A DNA stretch of 64,000 nucleotides from positions 69,851,751 to 69,915,750 of the forward strand of contig CM055094.1 of NCBI GenBank assembly GCA_029204225.1. The letters run 5' to 3'. How positions within the stretch are numbered: the stretch's first letter is position 1; every line of letters starts with the position of its first letter. A program made the position numbers and the translations under genes. The stretch is from Diphasiastrum complanatum (lineage: Eukaryota; Streptophyta; Lycopodiopsida; Lycopodiales; Lycopodiaceae). Positions 37,101 to 49,644 of the stretch are shown in pieces. Below the pieces are notes generated by a model. The model was not told the origin of the DNA. It saw only the letters and a list, made by a program, of their open reading frames with translations, and did not search any database.

Positions 37101-40100
37101 ACCCTTAAATGACCGGCTCTTTTCCATGTGGTCTGTCTACCTGCAACAAATGCTATCTTATCTTCCAGGTGGAGATCTTATAGTCTGTGATCATTGTAAG
37201 GTTCCTCCGCCTCTTTCAGTGAAGGAAGAACAACCTGTTGGACCTTCCCAAAGCCTTGAAAACTCTCAGTCACCTGCCATAGATAATGAAACTTTGCAGC
37301 CAATCCAACTGGAATCTATCAACCTTGATAGTAGGAGCCAACAATTTGAAATGTCTCCAGCTCAGAATTCTAGGAGAATTTCTTGGTCAGATGAGACAGT
37401 GGCAGGAACACTTAGTCCTGCTTTTTCTGAAAAGATAATAAGCATTTTAGTTGTACTCTATGGGCTAGCACCATCAACTGCAAGGTCCATTGTCTTACCT
37501 GATATTGTTGCAGTTCTTGGGAGGTATTGTCGTCATCCTTTACGAGCTAATTAAAGCATTTCTTATTTCAAGTTGCAATAATCCTCTGACTGATTCAGCT
37601 TGGGTGAAAACTAGATAGCTGTTCTGTTGACATTTTATGTACATCATGAAGTACGTCGTTATGGTTCACTAACTTCAACCATGGAGTCATCCTTCTAAGC
37701 TTTTGAGCCTTGGAGTGCAGAGTTCATCGTAGATTTTTTGGTCTTAAAGTATGCTTCTTCCTGTACTTTACTTTTTAGATTGAAGTTGCAATTATTTCAC
37801 AATCATGCAATTTCTGGTTTCAAATTATTCTCTAGAAATTTGCTCCATTATTTTCTTGTTTTTTGGCTGAATTCATCTTAAATCATCTATTGCTAGCCTT
37901 TTCATAGTTTTCTCGCTTCCATTTTTTCTTTAGATCCTCAACATTTTTGGAGATGATGGGCCATGCAAATGCCTAGCAGTTCTGGTGGCACATACAAAAG
38001 TCTGTATTTTGGTGATTTCTATCTGCAACAGATGCCTTTGAATAGAGAAGGAATTTTAGAGAGGCTGCAACCACTCAACTATCATGCTAACCTTCAAAAG
38101 TTGGCTCTGCCAAGTTAGAAATACGTGTGTCGCACGTACCTTTTAATACAAGCTCCATTTCTTACGTATTGCATGTGATTGTTGTATCCGTTTTAATATG
38201 TATATAGTTTATACACAAGGTAGCAGGGCTATAACATGAATTATGCTGACCAGGGAATGGGAACACGAATGGGAAACAAAAACTAGAGCATTAGGGCCCT
38301 TGAGACCCACAATTAATGAGCTATCATATCGGTACTTGGAACTGTGGGATCTTGCAACTATTTTATTTATTTGACTTTTATGGTACATCTCAAAATATGT
38401 TGATATCAGGGGAACATGTGCCCCTTGACACGAGGTGGTCTTTTTTTTTTGTTTTTTATTTATATCGGAAGGGTGCAAGGATCAAAGGGGACAAACACCA
38501 CATCATCGTCTATTTCTAACTGAAATTGGGAGCCACCCACCAAGGCTTAGTTAATCTCCCATAGCTACCTGAACTCAGAATGAACCTATAAAGCAAGGCA
38601 TCAACATTTCATAAGAGGCCTCATAATGAAGAAAATATCAAGGTCCATGTAAAATTAGGTCTCAAGGTCCAAATGATTTCATGGCTAGGTAAACGCATTC
38701 TCATTTTCATGGAATGCCTAGGAAATCACCCAAGCAATATGCACATGCTTGAGAACAAGAACGTGATGTTGATGGGAGCCAGACTTGTAGCGAAGGGTTT
38801 TTTTCAGAAATCTGATATCTCAGTTCTTCATTGTTTGGCGCTCTGATGATTTTAAAGCTAGTTACTAAAAGATTGAACGTGACTCTTGTCATTATGTTTT
38901 GTTCAATATTGAAAGGCGTAGTCATGCATTAGGAAAGTAGGCTCATTCCGCTGCGTCCGATAAGTCATTCACAAGCTTCGACTTGTCGTTATTGCATTAT
39001 CACCTCTTTCCAACATGGTATCAGAGCTCTAGTTTCTTGTCTTCTTCTCTTTTCTACTAGTAAATAAGTCCGTATGCGGACAATGCTCCTCACCTTTTGT
39101 ACTCTCTTTTGTCTTATGTACCTTTGGGTACCAAAAGACGTTAATAATAATAATTCTAATTCTAATTCTCTCTCTCTCTCTCTCCAAGATCAGCCCAACC
39201 GCACACGAAAACATCGGCCGATGTTCTCAAAGGTAACATAGCTCCTGTTTCACTCATATCAGCTACTTTCAACGAAAGTCGATTACAGGAACAAAAAGCC
39301 CTAAATGTTCGTGTACGTGGACTCCGAGACACGCAAGACGCTATCGGATAAGCTAAGAAATTTCTGACGGACACGCTCCACCATCATGATACTGGCTTGG
39401 ACAAGGCTTGGCATACCAAAAAGGATGCAGAAACCCTAGTAATCCGCTTCTCATCAACAACACGTAGGCGAGATGCACTCCGTCAGGAGCCACACTAAAG
39501 GGTACTCAAATTTTCCTAGATGAAGACCTAACCTACGTATAGGTGGAAGAACGGAAGAAAGCTCGCCAACGAGCAAATTGTCGGAAATTAGTGGGATAGT
39601 AGCGGAAGTAGAACAATGGACGGTTGTAGATCGGAAGTGCAACAGTTACTAGCAATAATCAAGATGAATAAACAATAGTCTTGTTCAATAGAACAAAAAC
39701 GGTAGTGTAAAATTGTACTCGTGATAAAAATCAGAAGGTGAGTACATGGGCGTGAAGCTGATGAGCGCAATTCTGTGAGGCATAGATATTTTAGAGCTTC
39801 CGTCTCTATATAGATAACTAACTGAAAAGATATTTATTTACAAGATATTTTTAAGTCTTTCAGGTCAATGCTTTTTTACCTACTTAATTAATTACAGCCG
39901 CCTTGTAGTTGGTAACCGCCTTTTAAGTAATAAAGACTATGTACAAATAGGTGAACTGCCATAAAGTCTTGGATCGACTTTTCTCTGATGACGAAGTCAG
40001 ATTGTTTGGCCTAGTCAGATTGTTCGGTCTAGTCCGATTTGTCGGCTGCCTCATATACAGATTTATCGGTTGAGATAGATTTGTCGGCCGAGTCAGTTTC

Positions 40101-43100
40101 ATCGGTTGAGTCAGATTTGTCAGCTTCCTCAGATTTGTCGTTTGAGTAAGAATTTTTCAGGATGCTCGTTACCGAATGGATTTGGTCGTGAGCATAGAAA
40201 TCCAGCTTTGATTGTCACAATAGATTGTCGTTGGATGTGGCTGAGCAAGGTCGATATCTGTAAGCAGGTTCCTTAGCCAAATTGCCTCCTTGGTAGCATT
40301 TGTGGCAGCTATGTATTCTGATTCGGTCGATGATAATGCTACTGAGGTCTGTTTTCGGCTGTTCCATGAGATTGGGCCTTGATTGTATAAAAATACAAAT
40401 CCAGAAGTCGATCTTCTGGTGTCGATATCTCCTGCCCAATTTGCATCTGTGTATCCTTCGAGAATATTGGCAGGTTGGCTGCCTCCATAACAGATGCTAA
40501 GATGTTTTGTTGCTTGGACATACTTCATGACCTTTATGAGTGCTTTCCAATGGGTTGAACGTGGATTCGATAGGAACTGGCTAAGTGAACTGATTGAGTA
40601 TGCAAGGTCTGGTCGAGTGCAGAGCATTGCATACATCAGGGAGCCAATAATGGAGTGAAATGGATATTGCTTCATTTCCTCCTTTTCTGCCTCGGTTTGA
40701 GGGCATTCTTCCTTCGATAATTTTAGACCAGTGTCGAGTGGAAAGTAACTTGATTTGCAGTTGGTCATTCCATATTTTTCCAGCACATTAGTGAGATATC
40801 GTTGTTGACTGATATAAATCTGTTTGCTGGATCGATTTCGATGAATCTGGATTCCAAGGCAGTAATGGGCTGGATCTTGTACTCCTGTGCTAGCATGCAT
40901 TTCATATCCTTCAATAAATTCAGATTGTTACTAAAAAGTAACATATCATCCACATAAAGAGTGATGATTATGAAGGAAGGAAAAACAAACTTGAAGTAAA
41001 CAATCGAGTCTGCCGAGTTTGGAATAAAACCATTCTTGAGGCACAGATATTCTAGAGCTTCCGTCTCTATATAGATAACTAACTGAAAAGATATTTATTT
41101 ACAAGATATTTTCAAGTCTTTCAGGTCAATGCTTTTCTACCTACTTAATTAATTACGGCCGCCTTGTAGTTGGTAACCGTCTTTTAAGTAATAAAGACTA
41201 TGTACAAGTAGGTGAACTGCCATAAAGTCTTGGATCAACTTTTCTCTTATGACGAGGTCAGATTGTTCGGCCTAGTCAGATTGTTCGGCCTAGTCAGATT
41301 GTTCAGTTTAGTCCGATTTGTCAGCTGCCTCAGATTTGTCGGCTGCCTCAGATTCAGATTTGTCGGTTGAGATAGATTTGTCGGCCGAGTCAGTTTCGTC
41401 GGTTGAGTCAAATTTGTCGGCTTCCTCAGATTTGTCCTTTGAGTCAGAATTTTTCAGGATGCTCATTACCGAATGGATTTGGTCCTGAGCATAGAAATCC
41501 AACACTCCCCCTTAATGTGGATTTTGAAAAACTTTGATCTTCAGATTTAGCATGTCGTTAAATCTGAGATGGTGCTCCTTTGATAGAGCTTTCGTGAAGT
41601 AATATGCTGCCATAAGATCTGTCCTGCAGTAAACCAATGACACTTCCTTGCTTTGCACTTTTTCTCTAAGGTAGTGATACCTTATTTCGATATGTTTGCT
41701 TCGAGAGTGAAATCTCGGATTTAGAGATAGTGCAATTGTGCTTTGATTGTCACAATAGATTGTTGTTGGATGTGGTTGAGCAAGGTCGATAGCTGTAAGC
41801 AGGTCTTTGCACCTTTTCTCTAAGGTAGTGATACCTTATTTCGATATGTTTGCTTCGAGAGTGAAATCTCGGATTTAGAGATAGTGCAATTGTGCTTTGA
41901 TTGTCACAATAGATTGTCGTTGGATGTGGCTGAGCAAGGTCGATATCTGTAAGCAGGTTCCTTAGCCGAATTGCCTCCTTGGTAGCATTTGTGGTAGCTA
42001 TGTATTCTGATTCGGTCGATGATAATGCTACTGAGGTCTGTTTTCGGCTGTTCCATGAGATTGGGCCTTGATTGTATAAGGATACAAATCCAGAAGTCGA
42101 TCTTCTAGTGTCGATATCTCCTACCCAATCTACATCTATGTATCCTTCGAGAATATTGGCAGGTTGGCTACCTCCATAACAGATGCCAAGATGTTTTGTT
42201 GCTTGGACATACTTCATGACCTTTATGAGTGCTTTTCAATGGGTTGAACCTGGATTCGATAGGAACTGGCTAAGTGAACTGATTGAGTATGCAAGGTCTG
42301 GTCGAGTGCAGAGCATTGCATACATCAGTGAGCCGATAATGGAGTGAAATGGATATTGCTTCATTTCCTCCTTTTCTGCCTCGGTTTGAGGGCATTCTTC
42401 CTTCGATAATTTCAGACCAGTGTCGAGTGGAAAGTAACTTGATTTGCAGTTGGTCATTCTATATTTTTCCAGCACATTAGTGAGATATTGTTGTTGACTG
42501 ATATAAATCTCTCTGTTGGATCGATTTCGATGAATCTGGATTCCAAGGCAGTAATGGGCTAGACCCATATCAGTCATCTTGTACTCCTGTGCTAGGATGC
42601 ATTTCGTATCCTTCAATAAATTTAGATTGTTACTAAAAAGTAACATATCATCCACATAAAGAGTGATGATTATGAAGGAAGGAAAAACAAACTTGAAGTA
42701 AACAATCGAGTCCGCCAAGTTTGGAATAAAACCATTCTTAAGGCGTAGATATTTTAGAACTTCCGTCTCTATATAGATAACTAACTGAAAAGATATTTAT
42801 TTACAAGATATTTTCAAGTCTTTCAGGTCAATGCTTTTCTACCTAATTAATTAATTACAGCCGCCTTGTAGTTGGTAACCGCCTTTTAAGTGATAAAGAC
42901 TATGTACAAGTAGGTGAATTGCCATAAAGTCTTGGATCGACTTTTCTCTGATGACGAAGTCAGATTGTTCGGCCTAGTCAGATTGTTCGGTCTAGTCCGA
43001 TTTGTCGGCTGCCTCAGATTCAGATTTGTCGATTGAGATAGATTTGTCGGCCGAGTCAGTTTCGTCGGTTGAGTCAGATTCGTCGGCTTCCTCAGATTTG

Positions 43101-46100
43101 TCGTTTGAGTCAGAATTTTTCAGGATGCTCATTACCGAATGGATTTGGTCCTGAGCATAGAAATCCAACACTCCCCCTTAATATGGATCCTGAAAAACTT
43201 TGATCTTCAAATTTAGCATGTCGTTAAATCTGAGATGGTGCTCCTTTGATAGAGCTTTCATGAAGTAATATGCTGCCATAAGATATGTCCTGCAGTAAAC
43301 CAATGACACTTCCTTGCTTTGCACTTTTTCTCTAAGGTAGTGATACCTTATTTCGATATGTTTGCTTCGAGAGTGAAATCTCGGATTTAGAGATAGTGCA
43401 ATTGTGCTTTGATTGTCACAATAGATTGTTGTTGGATGTGGCTGAGCAAGGTCGATATCTGTAAGCAGGTTCCTTAGCCAAATTGCCTCCTTGGTAGCAT
43501 TTGTGGCAGCTATGTATTCTGATTCGGTCGATGATAATGCTACTGAGGTCTGTTTTCGGCTGTTCCATGAGATTGGGCCTTGATTGTATAAGAATACAAA
43601 TCCAGAAGTCGATCTTCTGGTGTCGATATCTCCTGCCCAATCTGCATCTATGTATCCTTCGAGAATATTGGCAGGTTGGCTGCCTCCATAACAGATGCTA
43701 AGATGTTTTGTTGCTTGGACATACTTCATGACCTTTATGAGTGCTTTCCAATGGGTTGAACGTGGATTCGATAGGAACTGGCTAAGTGAACTAATTGAGT
43801 ATGCAAGGTCTGGTCGAGTGCAGAGCATTGCATACATCAGGGAGCCGATAATGGAGTGAAATGGATATTGCTTCATTTCCTCCTTTCTGCCTCGGTTTGA
43901 GGGCATTCTTCCTTCGATAATTTTAGACCAGGGTCGAGTGGAAAGTAACTTGATTTGTAGTTGGTCATTCCATATTTTTCCAGCACATTAGTGAGATATC
44001 GTTGTTGACTGATATAAATCTGTCTGCTGGATCGATTTCGATGAATCTGGATTCCAAGGCAGTAATGGGCTGGACCCATATCAGTCATCTTGTACTCTTG
44101 TGCTAGCATGCATTTCGTATCCTTCAATAAATTTAGATTGTTACTAAAAAGTAACATATCATCCACATAAAGAGTGATAGGAAGGAAAAACAGACTTGAA
44201 GTAAACAATCGAGTCTGCCGAGTTTGGAATAAAACCATTCTCGAATAGAAATGCATTGACTTTCTGAAACCAAGCTCTTGGTGACTGTTTCAGACCATAC
44301 AAAGCCTTGTGGATTTTGCATACTAGGTGCTCCTTGCCCCTGAGCTCGTATCCCTCTGGCTGCGACATATAGATCTCCTCTGCGATAGTCCCATTGAGGA
44401 AGGCAGTCTGGACATCCATTTGGTGGACTTCAAGATCGGCTATAGCTGCAAAGGAGAGTAGTAGACAAATCGAAGCATGCTTAACTACAGGGCCAAAGGT
44501 TTCTGAATAATCCAGATTTGGAATCTGGGAGAAGCCTTTGGCGACAAGCCTGGCCTTGTATCGATTTAATCTTCCTTCAGCATCATACTTCGCTTTGAAG
44601 ATCCATTTGCATGGAATCGGATTTCGATCCTTTGGCAGCTCAGTAATAGTTCATGTTTGATTCTCGATGAGAGAATCAAATTCAGTGTCCATTGCAGCTT
44701 TCCACTGGTCAGCATTTAGTGTCGACATTGCCTCTGAAACAGTGTTTGGTTCCTGCACAAAGTAGCAGTAGGCTGGATCATCCATGAATCGAGATGGAGG
44801 GTGTCTGGATCGGTTCGATCTTCTGGCTTGAACTTCGATCCTCTGATGTGGTTCGACTTATCGAGGGTCTGTCTCTTTGTCGGAGTTGGAGTCGAGTTGT
44901 TGATCAATTCTTAGTTTCGAATTGTCGACTCTAGGATAGGAAGTCGATGGAGCTTTCCCCTTATGGTCGATGAATCGGTCTTCCAAAAAAATGACGTCTC
45001 TACTGGTGAATGCCTTCTCGGTATCCAGATTGTAGAGCTTGTCTGCCTTGTGGTCTGGAGAATAGCCGATGAAAATCGTTTTCCTGCTCTTGTCATCCAG
45101 CTTTCTTCTTAGATCTTCAGGGATCTGAGCGAAAGCGATGCATCCAAACACTCGAATATTTTTGAGTGATGGTTTTGATCCTGTCCTATAATAGATCCTA
45201 ACACCACAGTAGGGCAAACACTAACTGATCCTCCCAACCTTGCCTACTCCCTGATATAGAGTAAGCCCCTCCTAGCCCAGTGTGAGGACTGGTAGCATGC
45301 AACTGCCAAGTGTCAGCCACGTGTCACTGACGTGGCCGACTGCACGTCGAGACCCAACTGGGGGCCTTATCCTGCTGACAGGGTCCCTAGACTGTGTTAG
45401 GCCCGCCATGGCTATGGACCGTGCTGGGGCACACTACTCACACTGTCTTGCCCTGTTGGTCATGTACGCTGGACATGACCCTGACTGTGGTATCTGACCT
45501 ATCTATGTTCTCTAGGGTTCGGCACTAGTCACGAGCTCGTAACACTCCCTCCCCCTTAAGAACCGTCTTGGTCCTCTAAGACAAAGTCTGAAAAAATCTT
45601 GTGAAGGACGTTGCCTCTTTCCCAAGTGCCATTCTCAACAGGCTGATCATTCCACTTAACCAGATATTCTCGGTATAGAGTATGACGAGTTTGCGTCTCT
45701 CTACTATCAAGAATCTCCTCTGGTTCATGTGGAGGTTGCTGAGGATCCAATGGGAGAACTAGAACACTGTCCCCTACCAGATTTTCTGATCTGGCTAAGG
45801 CTTTTCGTAACTGACTTACATGAAAGACTGGAAAAACCTTACTGCTGTGTGGATCTCCTCTTGTAGTAGCATCGAAATTACTCTTGATAGAGCAAGATGC
45901 TCCTGGGTCAAAATTGCCATGACCCAATTTTCATAGGCATCAAGTAGACTCGATAATAGAGTCATAACAGCATCAGAATCTTCAATGACTGAGCTAGTTG
46001 CAGTCAACTGCTCCATAAGATTTTTGAAAGTGTTGAGATGACTCGAAACACTATCTGCATCAAACATTCTCAGGGTGAAGAATTTCTTCCTCAAGTGTAA

Positions 46101-49100
46101 CTTGGAAGTCACATCCCTGATATCGTAGAGAGTTGCTAGGATGTCCCATGCATCCTTAGCAGTCTGTGCAGCACGTATGTGGCTGATTTGAGAGTCTTTT
46201 ATATTGAGAGTAATCATGGCGAATGCCTTGCCATCTCTCAATCTCCATTTGGTGATGATGGCTGCATCACCTTCTGGCTTGACCTCTGTGCCATCAACTA
46301 TGTCCCACAGTTCTTTGGCAAGTAGAACTACTTTCATCTTGAACTTCCAGAGATGGTAGTTATCTCCATCGAGTTTGTCGATCAGAGATGAACTAGAAGA
46401 TGGATCCATTCTGATATAAAGTGAGAGATCGTAGGTAGAAACAATGATATCGAAATACTGTTGGTTGTGCACTTGCTGAACGATGTCTTGGTAGAAACAA
46501 GACTGATAACCTGCAATAGAAATGCAGATTACTAAACCACCCGCTCTGATACCATGTCGGAAATTAGTGGGATAGCAGCGGAAGTAGAACAACGGACGGT
46601 TGTAGATCGGAAGTGCAACAGTTACCAGCAATAATCAAGATGAATAAACAGTAGTAATGTTCAATAGAACAAAAACGGTAGTGTAAAATTGTACTCGTGA
46701 TAAAAATCAGAAGGTGAGTACATGGGCGTGAAGCTGATAAGCGCAATTTTGTGAGGCGCAGATATTTTAGAGCTTCCATCTCTATATAGATAACTAACTG
46801 AAAAGATATTTATTTACAAGATATTTTCAAATCTTTCAGGTCAATGCTTTTCTACCTACTTAATTAATTATAGTCGCCTTGTAGTTGGTAACCGCCTTTT
46901 AAGTAATAAAGACTATGTACAAGTAGGTGAACTGCATAAAGTCTTGGATCGACTTTTCTCTAATGACGAAGTCAGATTGTTCGGCCTAGTCAGATTGTTC
47001 GGTCTAGTCCGATTTGTCGGCTGTCTCCACTTGTCGGCTGCCTCAGATTCAGATTTGTCGATTGAGATAGATTTGTCGGCCGAGTCAGTTTCGTCGGTTG
47101 AGTCAGATTTGTTGGTTGAGTCAAATTTGTCGGCTTCCTCAGATTTGTCGTTTGAGTCAGAATTTTTCAAGATGCTCATTACTGAATGGATGTGGTCCTG
47201 AGCATAGAAATCCAACACAAAAGACATGGGCAAACATCTCATCTACAAAGATGGGACAATGCGCTTCATGGAAATTTAAAAGGGAATAGAGAAAGTAGAA
47301 GTAGAAGTAGAGTTAGAGAAATGAGGAGGATGCAGTTGATTTGTAAATGGTCATAATGCCATGTTTCTTGAACTATGTTGCCTCCTCATAGGTTTTAAAT
47401 AGTATTTTCCCAGTTAACAGTGTTTACGGCACTGACCCGTTTTGGTAAAACATACTTGACATGTAGTTCCCCATCTTATATGCCTTTGGGCATGGAAAAG
47501 ACGTTAAGCAAGCTTTCTTTCTTTCTTTCTCTCTGATGGAGTTCTCACCCCCACCATTGTCTCGTGCACCCAAATACATTTTTGACCATTCACTCGCACC
47601 TGCCTATCAACATTCGCTTACCCCACTGCTCCACATTTTCCCACATCATAGCTCGCTTGAAGCGCAGACCTTCTGAGTTTACCTTCTTCACTACTGATAT
47701 GGTGCACAATGCCATCAAGAAACTCAACACCATTAAAGCCAAGGATATTGATGAGCTTGAATCCGAGCTTTTAATCCATGCTGTTGATTTACTATCACCT
47801 CTCCTAGCCACTCTACTCAATCAAGCCGTTGTCTCCGGTTTTCCTTCTTCTTGGTGCACCAACATCATCCATCCCATACACAAAAATGGTGATCCCATGA
47901 ATCCTAGTAACTATCGGACTCTTATGATTGGGCACGTTATCATGAAGTTGTATAGCATTATTCTTCAATCAGCTGTGAGTACTAAGGCAGAGACCAGGAG
48001 ATTGCACACTATGGGCCAAGCTGGGTTTAGAGCCCATTATTCTACTACAGATCATATCTTTACTCTCAGAGCCATTATTGAGGAAGCTCCTCGGCACAGG
48101 CGAGAGCGAGTTTATTGTTGCTTCGTTGACTTCAGGAAAGCCTTCAACTTTGTCCCACGCTCCTTACTCATTCAGCGGATACGAGACCTTGGTTTCTCTA
48201 ATGACACAGTCCTAGTAGTGATGGCACTTTATGAGAGAGTATTGGGATGTTTTTGGAGTGACAGAGGTATCTCAGAGCAAATCAGGAGCACTATTGGGGT
48301 AAAGCAGGGATGTTCTCTCTCCCTTACACTTTTTGGATTATATATTGATGAGTTGGAGAGGGTTATTGAGCAGTGTGGCGGATCTGGTTGCAGACTTGGA
48401 GACATCTTGATCATGCAAATGATGTGGTTCTACTTTCACTACTAGAGAGGGGTTACAGAGACAGATTGATTGTCTTCATGGTTTCTGTTCCAAATGGGGC
48501 CTGGGGGTGAACATTGCAAAGACCAAGGTGATGGTCTTCAACACTTCCAGGAGCTTTATGTTGAGACAGGAGCTCCTTTTTGACAGTCGGCCACTGGAGA
48601 TTGTTCCATAATACACTTACTTAGGCACACCTTTTACTGGTCCTATATTTAGTATGAGACAGGTAGCTTCTAGTCAGCTTGGGAAAGGCCATGCTTCCCT
48701 TGCCTTGGAGCTTACCTTGATCGAGCCTGGCATGGTCAATTGGGTGTCAAACCCGACTTTTATCAGCTTCATTTTTTGGAGACTGATGTATCAGGGTCCC
48801 ACTTCAACCACACTACCTACGCTCTGGGTTATCACATGGTCTCAGATTCATATTGGGTCAGCTCCGTGTCTCTTCACACCAGCTTGAGATTGAGATTGGT
48901 TGGTTTCAGGGTACCCCACGAGAGGATAGGATCTGCCAACTATGTTCCCTTGGTGCGGTGGAGACTGAGGAGCATTTTATCTTCATTTGCCCAGCTTATT
49001 ATGAGTTCGCGGGAGATACTATTGCTTGTTCAGGGATACACCACTTACTTTGCGCTCACTTATTACCTATGAGGATCCACGCTGTGTTGCACTTATGATC

Positions 49101-49562
49101 TGAGAGATGCTTCTATTACGACAAGATCTTCAGCCTCTGCGTCAGACTACTCCAGACACACAGCTTCAGATTACCTCCTTTTTCTCCTGACGACGCTCAC
49201 GACCAGTCCTAGACTTAAATGATGATGCCGATGATGAGGACACGACTTCCCGTCGGCAGCAGATCTCAATTTCACTCCCCACTGCAGCTTGTATTACATC
49301 TTTCTTCAGTAGTAGCAGCAGCAGCAGCAGTAGTATCATCATCACCTCCAGGACATGATCGGCGGCTTGTTCCCATTATACATAGCTATTTCTTGCTTTA
49401 TACCTTTTGGTTTAGTGAACACTGGTAATTGTATTTAGATGTGTTTTATATGCTTTTCTTTCAGTTTCGGAGACGTTTTTCATACGCTCCCATGTGGTCC
49501 ACATACTTGATATGTACTTATTTGTCTTATATGCCTTTTGGCATGGAAAAGACGTTAATAAA

Positions 49563-49644
<82 letters not shown>

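Larger units (their letters stand above)
39579..47217 (-). mobile_element. Ty1/copia retrotransposon, rearranged into a tandem array
   Basis: Bounded by LTRs 39579-40205 (3') and 46555-47217 (5', next to PBS and gag), with flanking CAAAT / CAAAA that looks like a 5-bp target duplication with one mismatch. Inside, left to right: RNase H/RT piece 40206-41037, LTR piece 41038-41504, PPT plus RNase H/RT piece 41505-42740, LTR piece 42741-43170, PPT plus RNase H/RT/integrase C-terminus 43171-45217, a gypsy fragment 45218-45845, gag 45846-46409, PBS, LTR. Protease, most of integrase and the end of gag are lost. Antisense to MON2. Confidence 0.85.

Noticed and set aside
39216-47217. Asp/Lys/Ser-repeat frames in the copia LTRs as proteins
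   Set aside because: They are translations of the LTR minisatellite and differ arbitrarily between LTR copies.
48654-49098. Independent small genes inside the LINE-c region
   Set aside because: Joined across frames they give the LINE ORF2 C-terminus with its zinc finger, so they are fragments of LINE-c.
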